From Tubiluchus corallicola (taxonomy: Eukaryota > Priapulida > Priapulimorpha > Priapulimorphida > Tubiluchidae), in assembly GCA_030141605.1 (NCBI GenBank), contig JAQGDQ010000156.1, forward strand, positions 312,001-372,000: a stretch of DNA of 60,000 bases, read 5' to 3'. Of the stretch, positions 48,139-60,000 are shown in pieces (position 1 is the first letter of the stretch; the number at the start of each line of letters is the position of its first letter). A model generated the notes under the pieces. That model did no database searches and was not told the origin of the DNA. It worked only from the letters and a program-made list of their open reading frames with translations. The translations under genes and the position numbers were made by a program.

Positions 48139-51100
48139 GTAATAACAGCAGTAATTAAGCTGTGCTTCGTGTGTAATAATAATAAACAAAATCCTAGTTT
48201 GTAACTAGAATTGGGCACCATCATTATCAAAACAGATGGCAGTGAGAGTTTTTTCTTTGAACTCGTCAGTCTACAGACTGTAACGTTTGAAAGGTAGAAG
48301 TTCTTGGATACATATTCATTTGATCTGTTACCAAGTGTTTGGCGGTAGTATTAACAAAAACATCGTGGCTTTGCATTCTTTGAATACATGGTTACAAGCT
48401 TCAAATGGCGTTCTTGTGGTAAAGTTTGGTGCAAACCATGTGGACGCTATTATAAAATTTGGACGTTCTATTAGCTTGGAACTTGTTGCACATCAAACTG
48501 CTAGCCTTGAAGGCATAGTTCATTGACTTGTTTTTAATAGCGTGTTTGACGTCTGAGCATTTACTTTTTGCATAGCAAGTCCAGACAGTATAAAGCCGGT
48601 CTTTCTGCTTCTAATGTATATGTGATTCACATGTCTTTACTTTACAAAACTTTTCTGTTCTTTTACCTTTTGTTTTTCGTTTACTTTTCTTCTTCTTCAC
48701 TCTTCTGTCTTTTTTCCCTTCTCTTCTCCTCTCTACTTCTCTTCTCTCCTCTCTCTCTTCTCCCCTCCCCTCCGCTCCTCTCCCCTTTCCTCTTCCTTTC
48801 TCTTGCCTTGTCTTGATCCGATGGTGATGATTGGATCTTCATAGTATAACCAATAATAAACTTTTAAATAAGATACTAAATACATTTCACTATTTAGGTA
48901 TAAGAAAACAGTCCTTGATGTGTTACACTGACTTTACACAAGCATAGTATACTGATCGTCAGTGTCTATCAGTAATGTCTAATAAAATTTGTTGCCCAAA
49001 AATCCCAAGCTTTTTTTATTTTTACAATTGTTATTGTAGAATTTGTTAAGTGTTAGCTTTGCATTGTACAAAAATGCGTAATTTAGCCTAAGCAAAATTT
49101 TTATACAATGACCATTTGTTGGTGAAAGTCTTTTGTAGAAATTTTGTGACTAGTGCTTTTTATTTCAGAAGAAATTTAATCAGTAATCTGCCACTTATAG
49201 GGCTTTTAAGAAATTTATGATGCGTAAAAAGTTCAGCTTGCATTAATAATGATATTAAAGTTCTGCGTTAATGGTCTGATAGGGGTTGTATTTGTCCAGA
49301 ATTAGTTTCTTTGCTGATAAGTCTAGTCGTATATTTGCACGTTCATGGACTATGAGCTTTGGCTCTACATAAGGTGATGTGGTGTTACTGGAATATTGGG
49401 TTAGAGCTGGGTGTAAATATTTATAGTTTGTGTGTATTTGCGTGATTATGTATGGAGGAAGAACAAGTCATGAATCTGTGTCAGTTTATTATTATTATTG
49501 CAAAATCTCTTTTACACTATATCAGCGGTCTAATAGGTAATATGTTAAACAGATTTAGTTTCTTAGCGAATAAGTCTGGGTGCACATTTGCATATTGTGT
49601 ATTAGCTTGTAGTCTATATAAAATGATGTGGTATTATGAATTAGCAGTGGGTGTATTGAAATTATACGTAATGCAATCTTTTATGTAAATCTTGTATGCA
49701 AATATCAACAATTAGTATGTACTAACACAAGTTATATAGTTAACATGCTAATGCGTCTCAATATTAAAATGAATAATAATATTAAAACAAAGGTATGTTT
49801 GTTTGTTTTTAGTCGGATTATGCATATCATGGATCGCTCGGATCTCCATTGTCTCCTATTCCACGCCGGCAGAGCTTAGATCAGGACTTGCCACGACAGA
49901 TTACCAAACATTTGCGGATACATCGCACGTCTGCTGAAGAGGCGCGTCTCCGTCGTCAGAGTATCGGAGGATTTCCTGCTCAGCAACACCACCTCCTTAC
50001 TGTCAATACTCAATCTCCTCATGGTAAGGAAAAGTGAAGTGTTTGTTTATAAAGTTACCACAATCTAAATTGAACTTTAAATAATGAAATCAGATAACTC
50101 ATAACTTAATTACATTCATCATTTATGATTAAAATATCTCAAATAATATATAATTAGCTTAGTTTAACTGCAATTTCTTTTCACAATTTTTTATTGTAGT
50201 TCTTACTGCAGAACAAAAGCAGTCAATATGCGTTGCTGATTTGTAATTTTTCCAAGAAGTCTTTATTAATGAATTCCAGAATTCGAATTCGAAATCAGGA
50301 AATTTGATTCAATTTTTATAGCCAAAAATGTCAGCTTGCTTCAAAATCTAATTCTGTGAAAGTGTATTCTCTCCTTTATTGATTACACGTGTGATTAAAC
50401 AAAATTATCTTTCAAGTACATGCAGGAAATGTTTTTGACATTTCTGTTGTGGATATATATATATATGCCCGCTAAGCAAAACCTGTCTTATTCGAAACAT
50501 AACAAAACTACTGACTCGTCACACATTGACATTGTATATCAACTGCAGTTGTTAGTTTATCAAGAAAAATGTGTTTCTGCTAAATGAACACCATTTTTGC
50601 ACTATTCCATTGCCCTCTTTGGTGAAAACTCAGAATTCTGTGATTTTCCTTTATGCTATACTTAATCATTATGATGAGTTACATTAACTTAGTGAAATTC
50701 TATAGTGTAATACAACAAAATGACGCTGTAAGTTTTGCAACAAACACTTTGCAACCAATGAATTTGAGTTAGTCCTAAGTACATTATAACTGTACATGTG
50801 CCAAGCTTCGGGAGCGAACACTGATGGCGGAGGAAATGTACTTCCTGTATTTTATCAGCAACCTTGAATTTTAGCCAGCTGAAAATTTTAGCATAGACAT
50901 CAGATTTTGGGAAGTTGACACACACATTTGTGTTTAGTTTTTATTAGTGGGATTGTGTCAGAAAAGTGCCACCAAAAACAAAGCCTGTAGGGAGCCTGAG
51001 AGTGTAACCATGCTGCAGTGGCGTTTTTTGCTTTGTCAAACCTCTGTGGTGAATAATTTTCTCGATAGATGGCGCGGGTATGATATTGATGAAGTGGAAT

Positions 51101-54100
51101 GACTAACCAAGATGTGACAGCTGATAATACACTTGCAAGTTGGAAGTACAATTGTGTACATAATACTACTGTATTGCAACATTGACACGTGAAACGTATC
51201 CGGCACGTTGTTAGTGCTTAACAATGCAGGATGTATGATAATATGAGTTTGACTGCTTAAGTAGAAAATTAACCTGTAAATAGGCCTATTATTAATTTTA
51301 ACGGCAGCTAGTTAATGCCTATAGCTATGCGATCGTATTTAAAAGAATCAGGATTTAATAGTGTTGGTGAGTTCATTAATGTTTGTTATTATTAATATAG
51401 GCGAGAAAAACGTTTTGAAATTGAAATTTTAATTATAATTTATTTTAATTTTACATACTATTAAAAAATAATAGTTTTTCTATCTTTTATATCATCCCAT
51501 ATATGAGCTTCATTCATTACATCATTCCATTTTAAGCGCTAATGTTTTTTTATCACGATTCACCTTAAATTTTCAGATTATCTCCATTACTTTTTTTCTA
51601 TCACTGTATGGGACGATCTAACAAGCCCTGCTTTTTGATTGCCCGCAACACATTTACCTTCGTGTATAAGTGAACAGTGTTTGAGGCCTTTCCTGTGCAG
51701 TATTTCTTATTTGTATTATATCCATTGTAGGCCCTTTCACTAGATATTGTATATGTAACCATTGTAAATGTGTAAGGTGAAATAAATGACTTATGAAATA
51801 AAAGTAAATGAACTAATATGCAAACTGCCAAAGGATGCTATAAACCGTTTATAACACCTAACTCTTTGAAAATAGCATATTTTAATTATAATTATAATTA
51901 AATAACCTTGGTAATTACAATTAAATTATGTTGGTAGTTTAGTTTGCATATGATAGCCTTTGTTTGGCTGAGAATAAAAGTACTGCACAAACTCGATGAA
52001 TGTGGATCAACTCATAGCCCAAAAATGATTTTTGAACAAGAGCTAGTCAGCTTTGTAGGACGTAAGGGTCTCCCTGTTTTTTTTTTTATTAAACCAAGGG
52101 TCTCCCTCTCTGCCTTGCCATTCTTCACAGCTCCCACGCTGGTTTCTCCTGTCTTTGCCTGAAGATGGCAGTAGTGATGTAACTATTGTTTATCATGCAT
52201 TCTTATTACCATATTTTTTGATGTTGCATTTAATTAAAAACTATTAACAGTTTAAAGAAAAAACGAAAAATGCAAAACTCTTCAAGGCTAACTTACGTTT
52301 CTTGTAAGAAATGACTAATTAAAAAAGTTTTTTAAAAACGTCTGAAAATTTGCTGTTTTTAATGAAGCTTTCTGTGGTTGAGCTAATCTTGCATTTTTTA
52401 CAATTGTATGTTTTGTGGCATTGCTTTTATGATTTTGCTAAATTTTCCGTGTTTTTATTATTTTTTCTTCTTTGTCATATTCACTGCACTTTTAATCAAT
52501 GTGTCATGGTCTTATAAATCTTATGAAATGATTTTTTAATAGTTTTGAAGTATCTTTTATTTGCAAGATGCATTAGATCATCATGTAAAATGCATAAAAA
52601 CATTCAATAAATTAATTGCTGTTTCACTTAAATTGGAATCTAAAGGTAAAAACTGCAAAATGATGAAAATAAGTCGCTCGTTTCTTTCCTTTTAGTCGTT
52701 TTTGTGACTGAATAAAATTTAAAGAATGTGTTTCCTATAAATATGTGTAACTTCGTAGTAAAGTTATGAAACTGTATCATTACTCATAGCCTACCTATAA
52801 TAATTCATGTTGGATATTTGTGTTATTTTGCATATTTACATGTGGAAACATATGTGGTTTATATCTGGCTTGTCCGAATAGTTGCGTCAAAACCTGTTTC
52901 CTGAATTGGCCATTTAATTCAATTCAATTCAATTTATTTACTGACTCCGCAAGAATGGTCAAAATACAGTATCAGGAATACATGCAATATTTCGAAGCAA
53001 AGGAGAAGGGCAGCGAAGAACCCGTAGGTTATCTAGTCAGCCACCCTTAAAATGGTTGTGATTAAATAAAATTAATTATGGCATCGTTCTCATTTTAAAT
53101 ATGTATTCGGTTGATGTGTGTAATTGGCAATTAAATGATGGGTATCGTAATACTGTAGAACATAATAATTTAAATAACGAAAGATTTACAATTCTAAAAT
53201 ACTGTGAATCATGCGAATTTAACTTTAACTTCACGATGCAAATCGGCCAACTCAAAGTCGTCACTCTTTTAAATTCCAAATTTCTCTTAGTTCATTTCTT
53301 GATTTGCGTTCAACACAATTTTCTATCCCATGTTGACCATTTGAAAACAATGAGAGAACGATGGATTAGCTTAGACTCTTGTTCCACTGTTGATTCGTCT
53401 TTGTTTAATGAATGTGGTGTATTAATTCTTGAAGACTTGATTACATATCACTTGTCTATCTATATCTAACAGACATGCTGCAACTTGTTTCCCAGTTCCT
53501 TTACAAATCCAATTACTGCAAATCCTAAATATCATTTTACAAGTACAACGAATTGCCAGGCACTTTATTAAATTCGCTGGAAATTCACAGCCCCAAATAA
53601 CTGGAATAAAATAAGTGCCAAGTAAAAATACACAAAACTATCATAAGTGCCAAGTAAAAATACACAAAACTATCATAAGTGCCCAAGTAGAAATACACAA
53701 AACTATCATAAGTGCCTAAGTAGAAATACACAAAACTATCATAAGTGCCCAAGTAGAAATACACAAAACTATCATAAGTGCCCAAGTAGAAATACACAAA
53801 ACTATCATATGTGCCCAAGTAGAAATACACAAAACTATCACAAGTGCCCAAGTAGAAATACACAAAACTATCACAAGTGCCCAAGTAGAAATACACAAAA
53901 CTATCATAAGTGTCCAAGTAAAAATACACAAAACTATCATAAGTGCCCAAGTAAAAATACACAAAACTATCTATAATTTCGAAAAACTTATTTTGAAAAG
54001 AACCAACGTACAATTATGATGCTTCCATGTCTCATGCTGTCGCAATGGTTGACTTTCCATTATTTATAATATGCTTTTTTAATATAGCTCTATGTAATTT

Positions 54101-56736
54101 AAAACATTGTGGTCGTTTCCTCCCCTCACTTCTTCCTATCCCTAATCTTACTATTTTTTTTATTCCATCATGTCTACTAACCCTAACCATTCTTTTACTC
54201 ACTCATTCATGATTCCCTAACAAGCAATGCTTTCAATGTTCATGCATCAATTTATTTATTTGGTTAATTTGCTTTCAACAATGATTTTTTTTTACCTAGT
54301 ATACTGTTTTTTATCATAATATTGTATGTTGATGTATTGTATATGTATTGCTGGAGTGAAATCAACTGACTTGATTTTTATTTGATACTGCAATAACAAT
54401 TGTTTAACTTCAGGTAGCTTCATCTGTTGTTATTATTATAAGCACGGGAACATGAAAAAAATGCAATTAGAAAGAAATCAAAAGAAAGGAAAAATAAAAG
54501 GAGAAGAGAAGATTAATGCTAAATTTTAGTAGGTCTCATAATTACAGTATTTCCAAAAATATAGACCGATACGATTTTGGGATGCCAAAAAAACAAGAAA
54601 ACTACGTAATAAATGAAATCAGGCATAGATTTAACATAGCTATCTAACATTTAGCTGTGAATCACTATATTTTTTTATGTGTACATTTGTACTAGTAGTA
54701 TGTGATTTATTTATTTTGGACATTCACTCATCTTATGTACATACACATTTAGGACTGCCCAATGTCCAGTTGTATCTCCTAATTTCAGACAATTTAATAA
54801 TGGCTTTTGCCTGTTCAAACATTCAGTCGATTGCCATTTACTCTATATACGTTTCCTTGGCAAACATTGGCTTTTAATGTTATTGAGATAGTAGGGAGTT
54901 CCCATCAGGAGCTCACAATTCACCAAAAACGATGTGTGCTACCTTCAAAAACCCGGATCTCAACACAGAAACTGAACTACATGCTTTGTCATCACGTGTA
55001 GAACCTGTATTCTTGTGTAATTCTGAATTGCGGACAGTCAAAGTTTGGATAATGAAAGGATAATGAAATTGATGCCATTCCAAAGACTTCTATACAGAAA
55101 GATGTTGGGCATAAAATGGAAAAAAGAAATTCTCAAATCAGGTTCTATATAATGTAACGAAGAAGAAGTAATGGAGTGATGTCGCACAGAAGCATCGGCT
55201 TAACTGGAGTGGACATGTTAGATTACCAGAGGATTCTCCATTCACTGTAACAATACTTCAAACACTAATACTGGGAAGAGACCAAGAGAAGGACAGCTGA
55301 TCACATATTTGGATGTTGTGAAGAAAGACTTAGTAAATACTCCACTTGATTTAAACAACGTGAATACTTGGCAGTAGATGTTACAGCAGATCGGGGGACA
55401 TGGCACAAATTATGAGTGGTGCCGTGTTGCATAACAGAAGCACCTAAGACAATGATGCTATGCTACGTCTCACTAGTAAATGGACCGTTTAATTTTTTTA
55501 ATCCTCTTTCTCAAGTATTTTTTGTCATGTACAAGTAACGTGTCGCATGCATTGTGGGTAAGCACAACGCAATATTTATTGTGCAACACAAATATGACAA
55601 TGAAACTATTAGTTGAAGTTCTTCAAATTCTGCACGTTTTCTTATTTTGTTACTGGTCATTTGTATTTGAAATTCTAGCATCGTGTGGAAGTAAATCAAG
55701 AGGGACATTTTATCATTCTTTAAATAATCTTAGTTTGTTGAGCTAGAAACTGTAAATCCTGTGATGCTGTCTCTCCTTCGAAAAATGACTGTTCTCTAGA
55801 CATGTACAATTTATACAATTGAACGTAGAGTGACACGTACAATTTATGATGACAACGTGCCCACCAAGTCTCTATCCAGACTTGCCCTTTTCTGTCCAGG
55901 TTAGCAAAGTGTAGATAATTTAAATAAAATCTGTGACTATGTAGAGTAGCGATTACATAGCACATAGTAACAGCAACGGTTTGTTAGAAACTAAGTCCTT
56001 TCATTCGATAAAAATGCATTAAAAAATTTTGTAGTGCTTAAAATTGACTATTTAGAACATATTTATAATTTAGTTACTTGATACCATGTTTAGTGTTGCT
56101 AACTATTTTCTTAAATTTATATTTATATTTTATATTTTATTTGGTAATCACAATTGCAAATCATACAATGCACACACCAACTATTAAGATACAATTACAC
56201 ACATATACAGCGCTACAAAAAACCTATACCACGTTATCATGAACATCATTAGTCAAAAACTTAACAATTTAAACCAAAGACACAACATCAAACCTTCATG
56301 TATGAACCCAATGGTACAACATGAATATACATAAACACAGGTTTAAGATAGTTGCATACACATGTAGTATTTAGTTTACATAAGTGACATTAGTTATATA
56401 TATATAACTGTGTATATATATATAGTTCGTTTATTTTCAATTTATAATAACTACATTCTGGAACTGACACATTTTAAAACAAAATTACAAGCAATTTGGG
56501 AGATGATCAGGATGACTCTACTGTAGCACCTGTGTGCATTTGATAAAGACAAATTTGCTGGCTTAAGCAAATAAAAGTTAACTCTGGTTTTTTTTGCTTT
56601 CTAGTTTGCATACCTTATTTTTTTATATAATATTATGCTTTCTCTTTCAGGTTCAACATCCACGGAGGGCTCAAATCTCTTGCGTTTACGATCATCTCTG
56701 TTAGGTCAGTCAGCTCCGTCCCTTAGTGCAAGCATG
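48004..56736 (+). CDS. MAST: MAST-family Ser/Thr kinase, N-terminal exons (partial gene)
   Basis: Three exons (48004-48138, 49813-50023, 56651-56736) join in frame to give 144 N-terminal residues. The last exon carries the signature RLRSSLLGQSAPSLSASM, closely matching the MAST1-4 N-terminal motif (R-x-R-S-x-x-LGQSAPSLTAS) that precedes the KEL-PRR region and, further on, the DUF1908, AGC-kinase and PDZ domains. Those exons would lie to the right of the window, where the donor GTAAGT at 56737 leads. The visible part is basic, Ser/Pro-rich and probably disordered, with likely basophilic-kinase sites (PRRQSLD, RLRRQSIGG). MAST proteins are microtubule-associated kinases; the fly member is drop out (dop). 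The start at 48004 has an ideal context (GCGCCATGG). Introns are 1.7 and 6.6 kb. Confidence 0.85.
48649..48816 (+). repeat. Polypyrimidine tract in MAST intron 1
   Basis: About 160 bp of almost uninterrupted C/T (TCTTC, CTCTC, CCCCTCC words) on the coding strand. It contains no usable AG acceptor followed by coding sequence. Confidence 0.9.
49813..50023 (+). CDS. MAST: MAST gene, exon 2 (shared exon)
   Basis: The acceptor TTTGTTTTTAG ends at 49812 and the donor GTAAGG starts at 50024. It carries 70 codons plus one base of Gly: SDYAYHGSLGSPLSPIPRRQ onward, with two Arg-directed Ser sites. It starts in phase 0, so any phase-0 first exon upstream could join it. Confidence 0.85.
50024..53610. 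other. MAST intron; no other gene seen
   Basis: AT-rich. Around 51600-51800 a stretch ending in GTGAAATAAATGACTTATG resembles a LINE 3' end. A (TTCAA)n run at 52914-52936 resembles a LINE tail on the minus strand. Neither has readable coding remnants. Confidence 0.4.
53611..53971. repeat. 33-bp minisatellite, 11 units
   Basis: Head-to-tail units AAGTGCCCAAGTAGAAATAC followed by ACAAAACTATCAT, over 90 percent identical; the first two units are one base shorter. Because 33 is a multiple of three, long repetitive open frames appear on both strands (142 and 109 codons). They have no start, splice or homology support and are not called as genes. Confidence 0.95.
53972..55029. other. No gene seen (MAST intron)
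   Basis: AT-rich intronic sequence with a purine-rich patch at 54450-54515. Confidence 0.4.
55030..55425 (+). pseudogene. LINE (non-LTR retrotransposon) C-terminal fragment
   Basis: Interrupted plus-strand frames give, in order, FQRLLYRKMLGIKWKKE, then RLNWSGHVRLPEDS, then KRPREGQLITYLDVVKKDL and a DLNNVNTW segment. This is the standard tail of LINE reverse-transcriptase polyproteins (R-L-W-GH-R-P; RPR-P---Y-D-VK-DL). Several stops and frameshifts; the 5' part is missing. It lies in the same orientation as the MAST gene, inside its second intron. Confidence 0.75.
56651..56736 (+). CDS. MAST: MAST gene, exon 3 (LGQSAPSL motif exon)
   Basis: The acceptor TCTCTTTCAG ends at 56650 and the perfect donor GTAAGT starts at 56737. 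Two bases complete the Gly codon split at 50023, followed by 28 codons, phase-0 end. It encodes STSTEGSNLLRLRSSLLGQS and then APSLSASM, the strongest family evidence in the window. Confidence 0.9.
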
Positions 56737-58424
56737 GTAAGTTCTGTGACATCAGATGACTGCCAAAAAATAGGTTTGAAACGTATCGTTGACTTTTAAA
56801 CGGTTCGTTTGAAAATGTTTTCCTAATAACCACCAGGCATTCAAATAACTGTCAAAGCAAAACAGTTGCAGCGGAAAAGAGCTGGATAAGCTTGAATTAT
56901 AATAAGTATATTTTTCTGTTTTTGCTTTACTTTGTTATTTGAATGCTTTCAAGATCTCAATTTTGGCTCTCGGGGAAATTATACAATTATCCATTCTATT
57001 CTTAGGACTTCTATGAGCTTGTTGAAATAAGCATTAATTGTTGCTGTCTGTTTCATTTTATTTTCTTTCGTAATTTGATTGTTTCAGAATGCATGCTTTC
57101 AGTATATACTGTGATCGATTTTGGCTGTTGGGCTGTTACCCAGATATCTACCGTGTTTATGGGGTACTATGGACTTGATTAAATAAACCATAATTGCTAC
57201 TTGGTGTTTATCGTTGTATATTCACCACTGCTATAACTGACTTGTGCTCTGGTCAAATGTATCTTAATTCATCTATTGGTCCATTTAGGTCAGTGTGATT
57301 GTACGATTACATCAGATATCTGTGCATGCAAAGTGGCTCGCCATAGTCCACTTTGTCTTCGTGTCACGCTGGATGTCAAGTATATTAATTTAAGTGGTCT
57401 GCAGCTGATTGAATGAACACTTGAACACTATCACTAATGCCTGTTTAACTACCCAATGTGAATCGATCAGCTATAAAATCGTTATAATAAAAACATTCCA
57501 CGGTTACGTACAAGGTAACCAAACAATGCGTCAGATGTTCAGAAAACTTTTTTAATAAGGTAGCCAGTTTTTAAGTGAACTTTTTTATAATTTGACCTAA
57601 AGTAACAAAAATTAAAAGTGGTGTTTCTACATTAACTTTTTGAGACTTATTTTACTCTGTTGTGGACGTGCTTTTGTTTAATTCGAGTACTGATGTAGTT
57701 TCCGAAAAACTTAACATCAGGTTTGTTGCATGGACGTCTTCCAGAATTCTAAACCGACAACAGTAATCCATTTTCGTGGTATACTAGTTGGAGTCAAATT
57801 TAATTTCGTCAAAGAACTTGTGGCCCCTTCCTGTCATTAACCCACTCCATTTGTAATCAGCCCTTGATTCGTTGTACTGAAACAAAATGAGTCAAGTTGA
57901 AATTGTCCGATTTCTAATTGAGCAAATCATTGAACGGTTGAACTGGTCATTAGCGTTGCTTTGAATTGTGGGATTGAATTAATGGTTTCAAGAGACTGGG
58001 AGGCAGAGCTATAACAACATATTCCCGTGGAGTTTGTGCAGAGGCAAATATTGAGAAAACTATCTTTGCGCTAATGTTTGCTGCTATTACGTGGAAGGGA
58101 ATTTCGAGCTTCGCAGTGGAAAGTTGTGTATTTGTTGTTATTTCTTAAAACTTTCTCTGTTGTTGTTTTGCGGAGTTTCTTTCAATGTTAGTTGAAGGTC
58201 TGTGGCATTTTTTGGATTCTGAGTTGAATCTGGAGATCGGATCCTGTTGATATTGATTTTTATACACGTTTCCTGGAGTTCTTTTTGTAATAGGTAAGCA
58301 AATATGTAAATTAATCATTATCATGAATTTTTATATGTAAAGAACTAACTGGTGCAGTGAACATTGGGTATCACCTATTAGGCTGTTAAGGATGAGTTTA
58401 AAGAAAAGGCATTTGCTCTTAAGT

Positions 58425-58493
58425 AGTTATTATTATTATTATTATTGTTATTATTATTATTATTAATATTATTATTATTATTTATTATTTTTT
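58425..58493 (+). repeat. Imperfect (ATT)n microsatellite
   Basis: About 20 ATT triplets with a GTT and an AAT interruption. Confidence 0.95.
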
Positions 58494-59281
58494 GAAGCCA
58501 CATATACTGCTAGTTGGCTACCTGTGACTTTTAAGATTTATTTTTTATTAGTAGGTAGGTGCACGTTTTTTATCAACCAGCTTAAGACGATGAATTGATA
58601 TGTTAACTATGGAGATCAAGAATTCTTGTTTATGGAAGACCATTTCAAGACAACCTTGGGTAAGTTTACACATTGTATAATAAACTGCCTTAGTTACTGT
58701 AACATGAGCTGTAAGTATGAAGCAATGCATGTTCAACTGAAGTAACGCAGCCGGGATTTAATAGACTAGCGTTGCTTATTTGTATCCTGCGTACGATCTG
58801 ATAATGTGCTTTCCTTCAGGTACTCGTCCCGACTATTGACACATAATGATAGTATTACGTCTTCGATTACACCTATCATTTTCTCTTCGTCTTCTGTTTT
58901 CTTCATCACTATCATTTGCTTCCCAATGCTGGTAATCAAGGTTTCGTAATTAGCCCCGAGATCTAGCAAGCGGTCACGTTTCAGTGACATCCCGTCATGT
59001 GGGGTAACAGCTTTATTGATACACTCACAATACTGCATGTCGTACATCTAGAATTAATGCAAGATTAAGTTATGATGCTGCTTTTGCAGTTAAACACACA
59101 AACAAGCTGCCCGGCAATTAAATTGTGGGGTTTCATTGCAAAATCTCAAGGTTTCTTCAATAAGAATTTTTCAAGGAGAAGAAATTTAAAAGTTGTGACA
59201 TATCAGTTGAATGGAATAGAAAAAAAATAACTATTGCTAAGTAGTTTTAAACATCATTATACAGCACAGGCCTAGAGGTAA

Positions 59282-59592
59282 TTGTCGACTTATGACTATA
59301 GTCGGTTTGGTCGAATTGGTCACAAGACGACTAGGATGCAAGTTGGACTCGTAATGGTCATATATTTAATCGGTGCACCACTACATGTAAGATGTTGTGT
59401 GTGTACCTGCGTGAATTTAAGCGGTGCCTACGAATTAATTTTTCACAAAAGGTAGCGATTTAAAATTAATTTGCTTAAAAAGAAGAAGGAAATGTTAGCT
59501 ATTATTAGTTTTGCGTAATGTTAATTAATTAAGTTGTGCTCGGGTCGTAAAGTCGAGCAGTCGTAATTTGCATAGGACCGTAAGTCGATCAT
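59282..59592. mobile_element. Possible small inverted-repeat element
   Basis: The left end TTGTCGACTTATGACTATAG and the reverse complement of the right end (ATGATCGACTTACGGTCCTA) agree at about two thirds of positions. No target duplication is visible. Weak. Confidence 0.25.
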
Positions 59593-60000
59593 ATTTCAGA
59601 TAGATACTTGAAATGCTTGTCTGCAGTGGCTTTGGCCTATAACCCACTTTAGGAAATTGCTTATTTTACTGGCCAGTAAAGAGATAGGGTCAGCTTGAAA
59701 AACCGCTTCTGGTAGTTTTATCTGCCCACTGCTCACAACTGTTTACTTTATAAAGGAAGGACATATATGAATCCAAAGATGACTAAGATATCTTCCAATT
59801 TATCGTCAGTCTTAGAGAATTGTCCTCCACAGTAACATCTACCATCTACAACTGACACTTCCAACGAGTGTTTAGTTTAAAAATACATCTGATGTTAATA
59901 TGCGGCCGCTTGACATTAAAATGACAACTTGGGTGGTTTAGTTTACTTTTTAGTTTTTGTGTTGTAATTTATTATACTGCCATGAGTGTAACCTTATTGT

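Larger units (their letters stand above)
56737..60000. other. MAST intron; no further exon seen
   Basis: No MAST exon (KEL-PRR or later) is recognisable before the right edge, so intron 3 exceeds 3.2 kb. It holds an (ATT)n microsatellite at 58425-58493. A 93-codon minus-strand frame (58766-59047) is of unknown meaning. Confidence 0.5.

Noticed and set aside
53585-54013. 142-, 109- and 82-codon open frames with repeating peptides
   Set aside because: Made by an 11-unit 33-bp minisatellite on both strands; no start context or homology.
58766-59047. 93-codon minus-strand open frame with helix-like composition
   Set aside because: Looks somewhat protein-like but has no family match I can name and no flanking exon; a translated database search would decide.

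Overview
This is nuclear DNA of an invertebrate animal. It is AT-rich, has GT-AG introns of hundreds of bases to many kilobases, low coding density, many short non-autonomous transposons, satellites and LINE fragments, and one intron-nested tRNA gene. The two recognisable protein genes point to a bilaterian, most likely a protostome, because the PP2C-like CG9801 family is best known from arthropods and other protostomes. Frequent ACATGTA words would suit a spiralian, but I cannot name the species from sequence alone.

Layout: (1) 1-8.4 kb, plus strand: the last four coding exons of a PP2C-like (CG9801-type) gene (1887-2024, 2720-2904, 3486-3690, 4528-6536) and a long 3' UTR. A tRNA-Ala(CGC) gene lies just upstream of the first visible exon, apparently inside an intron. 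A 423-bp hAT-type MITE with a perfect 8-bp target duplication sits in the last intron, and a second inverted-repeat element sits in the 3' UTR. (2) 9.7-15.1 kb, plus strand: a CpG-rich patch with a perfect NRF1-type site, a possible untranslated first exon ending in a strong donor near 9965, and an exon at 14449-15049 whose 191 codons start at 14477 and end in a SAM-like domain. (3) 15.5-48 kb: mostly non-coding. It holds a TA-flanked MITE, 64-bp and 26-bp minisatellites, two long foldback elements, a drifting pentanucleotide array, a YY1-motif tandem block, a pair of dispersed ~560-bp repeats (the other copy is at 8.5 kb), a LINE remnant, a twin perfect hairpin, and a small candidate first exon at 36684-36803. 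(4) 48-56.7 kb, plus strand: three exons (48004-48138, 49813-50023, 56651-56736) encoding the N-terminus of a MAST (microtubule-associated serine/threonine kinase) family protein. The DUF1908, kinase and PDZ exons would lie beyond the right edge.

The most interesting hypothesis is that the SAM exon (14477), the 36.7-kb exon and the 48.0-kb exon are alternative first coding exons of one long MAST locus. All three end in phase 0, and the shared exon at 49813 begins in phase 0. If so, a SAM-MAST isoform would be driven by a separate NRF1-type promoter about 38 kb upstream. This rests on splice phase, strand and the lack of other visible exons between them; it is not proven. No virus, CRISPR array or bacterial-type operon was seen.
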